A DNA stretch of 64,000 nt, taken from positions 42,967,525-43,031,524 of the forward strand of contig OZ023273.1 of assembly GCA_964007475.1 (NCBI GenBank), in the 5' to 3' direction. Positions within the stretch are counted from its first letter, which is position 1, and every line of letters begins with the position of its first letter. Shown one piece after another: positions 61,901-64,000 of this stretch. The notes below the pieces were generated by a model. That model was not told the origin of the DNA. It did not search any database and saw only the letters and a program-made list of their open reading frames with translations. Source of the stretch: Hybos culiciformis (lineage: Eukaryota > Arthropoda > Insecta > Diptera > Hybotidae). Made by a program: the position numbers and the translations under genes.

Positions 61901-62825
61901 CGTGTAAAAAGTAGTTACTTTGTTATAAATCAATTTTGAAATATTGTTTTTTGTAATCATATTTATAATTTTTGAATAAATATTAAGCTTCCAGTAATAA
62001 GAACCCCAAAAAATTTTATAAGTAATACACAGTAAAATCAAATCAAAATGTAAAAATTCTGAATAATTCATAAAAAAAAAAATTCAACCTCTGAGAGATT
62101 TATTAGTTTTTAACTGAGTTCTTAGAAACTCCAGGTTTTGTTATTTGGCTTAAGGATTATTGAATCTCTTGAAATTGGGTTGAATTAATTGAATTTGGAT
62201 TTTAAACAAATTTTTAATACATAAAGTAATAAAAATCTGTACTTAAAAGTGCCATTGTCTCTGAATAATGTTTTCAATATAAAATTCATCAAACATTTTG
62301 TTCTGTAATTAATTACACATATGTATGTATAGTAATTTATTAAAACGTCATGTTTTTAGTGGTTGAAAATAAGTTATGAATGAAAAATGCATATTAATGT
62401 ACATATTCTGTGGTTTAAGCTTTTGCTTTAATGTGGAAAAACTTTATTTTATATGGTTCATTGTTTACTTGATAGACCACAACACTTATTTTCATATCAC
62501 TACAATTAAAAAAAATATGAATATATATAGTATGTATTTATCATTTATTTTTTGATTATGCAATACATTAATAAAATAATTATTACATAGAGTAGAATAT
62601 TATTGCAGTTGAACGCTTATAATATTATGTAGTTGATGATTTTAAGTTTTGAAAATTTCAATGACAATCAAAATTATTATTTAATTAATATTTTTTTTTA
62701 ACATAAACTCCATAACAATTTTAATTGGAAAATAATAAAATTTACACATAAAACAAGTATTGCACAATTTCACAGTTAAATCTTATAATTTAACAGTAGA
62801 AACATTTTGTAATCTCTTTCATATA
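58983..62825. other. Gene-free AT-rich stretch
   Basis: Only simple repeats were found (for example TA runs near 61625) and short AT-rich ORFs without recognisable protein features. Confidence 0.6.
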
Positions 62826-62834
62826 GGTACATTT

Positions 62835-63585
62835 GGGGGATGGAAATAAGGCCGCAGGAAATAGGGCCGCGACGTTTTTTTGTTGCGGTCTTATTTCATT
62901 TTGAAAAATGAAATAAGGCCGCGAAGATTTTTTCGCGGCCTTATTTCGTTTTTCAAAATGAAATAAGGCCGCGAAAAAATCCTCGCGGTCTTATTTCATT
63001 TTGAAAAATGAAATAAGACCGCAAAAAATTCCTCGCGGCCTTATTTCGTTTTGAAAAATGAAATAAGGCCGCGACAAAAAAAAACAATTATTCGGAGGGC
63101 TAATTTCATTTTTATAAACGAAATAAGGCCGCGTAATCTTGTGAGGTGAGCACACAGGGCAGGGGGCAGCAGGGCGGCGGGCGGGCGGTTGGTCAGTGGG
63201 ATTTGGCGCTAGCCGCAAATCCCACTGACCAACCGCCCGCCCGCCGCCCTGCTGCCCCCGGCCCTGTGTGCTCACCTCACAAGATTACGCGGCCTTATTT
63301 CGTTTTTCAAAATGAAATAAAGCCGCGAAAAAATCCTCGCGGCCTTATTTCATTTTTCAAAATGAAATTAGCCCTCCGATTAATTTTTTTTTTGTCGCGG
63401 TCTTATTTCATTTTTCAAAACGAAATAAGGCCGCGAAGAATTTTATGCGGTCTTATTTCATTTTTCAAAATGAAATAAGACCGCGAGGATTTTTTCGCGG
63501 CCTTATTTCATTTTTCAAAATGAAATAAGACCGCAACAAAAAACCTATCGCGGCCTTATTTCCCGCGGCCTTATTTCACTGCGCC
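62835..63585. mobile_element. GC-rich multi-palindrome fold-back element with 9-bp duplication
   Basis: About two dozen copies of GAAATAAGGCCGCG, alternating in orientation, flank a central near-perfect palindrome (about 63137-63291) whose dyad is GGCGCTAGCCGC. The whole is bounded by GGGGGATGGAAATAAGG and, inverted, GGCGCAGTGAAATAAGG, and by a perfect 9-bp duplication, GGTACATTT (62826-62834, 63586-63594). The duplication length fits Mutator-like elements. The overlapping ORFs read the repeats and are not genes. Confidence 0.88.
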
Positions 63586-64000
63586 GGTACATTTATTTTT
63601 ATTTTCTTGAATATTTCGATGGAATCTTTTTTTGTTGATTGAACTAGTACAAGTTGATGGCATAATGAAAAATAATAATTTTTGTATTTTTATTTTATTA
63701 GTTTAATAAAGTATATAAAAGAATATATGTAATAAACATTTCTAGTTGGGCCTAAAACTAATATTAATGAAAAAGTTGATTTTATAGTTATCATCAACTA
63801 TGAAGTTAAAAAAGTATTTTAATGAGATTTTCATTATTTTTTAATCTTCTCTAAAGTTAATTAATTTTTTTTTATGATTAAACTTTTCTAAATTAAATAT
63901 TATTCGTAGAGAGAAACTTTTTTAATATAAACAATTATTCAAATAAAGAGTAAAGTTTCGGGCGTATATCATATGCCAAATCTATGTGTAAATGGGTTAT

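Noticed and set aside
62991..63478. Two mirror ORFs (94 and 110 aa) with an identical Gly/Arg/Pro-rich start
   Set aside because: They read the two halves of the palindromic element in opposite directions; the shared start is the palindrome itself and the rest is the 14-bp motif in frame.
62835..63585. CRISPR-like regular repeats
   Set aside because: The units alternate in orientation, spacers are not unique, and the context is a eukaryotic genome with introns.

Overview
This is a very AT-rich animal nuclear window. It holds spliced genes with canonical GT..AG introns, long homopolymer-rich introns and spacers, and many short non-autonomous DNA transposons. The gene content points to an insect: a CLIP-domain serine protease, a catalytic peptidoglycan recognition protein close to PGRP-LB, and the N-terminal part of a trichoplein-like coiled-coil protein. 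I cannot resolve the order; no host-specific sequence was recognised.

Layout. 1-12.9 kb has no gene I can support; it holds a GCGACAACGAC fold-back element (3.1 kb), a 103-bp tandem array (4.2-4.8 kb), a long-TIR element (7.5-8.2 kb) and a near-perfect hairpin (8.7-9.0 kb). 12.9-17.6 kb (minus strand) is a complete six-exon CLIP-domain protease. Its exon phases all agree and it gives 480 residues. An 841-bp element with a tandem-repeat core sits in its second intron. 20.9-32.1 kb (minus strand) is a three-exon PGRP-LB gene of 207 residues whose 8-kb first intron carries a hAT remnant. 32-48 kb is gene-poor and holds an inverted pair of MITEs, a Harbinger-like MITE, a fold-back element with two tRNA-like segments, a hAT MITE and a 5S-like retro-element. 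48.9-49.7 kb (plus strand) is the trichoplein-like exon, with one possible second exon. 52.3-57.8 kb is a large imperfect palindrome with 1.7-kb arms, built around tRNA-like repeats. 58-63.6 kb holds a second copy of the Harbinger-like MITE, another hairpin and a striking GC-rich fold-back array.

How the genes relate. The protease and PGRP-LB both belong to families used in extracellular immune signalling. CLIPC proteases act upstream in the Toll/prophenoloxidase cascades. Catalytic PGRP-LB trims DAP-type peptidoglycan and damps Imd signalling. They lie on the same strand about 3.3 kb apart, but nothing in the sequence shows shared regulation.

The most informative structure is the 52.9-57.8 kb palindrome. 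Its two arms give natural empty-site/filled-site pairs for two different transposon insertions, so their exact ends and target duplications can be read directly. Next in interest is the GC-rich core shared by two otherwise different fold-back elements at 8.0 and 63.2 kb, one of which has a 9-bp target duplication.
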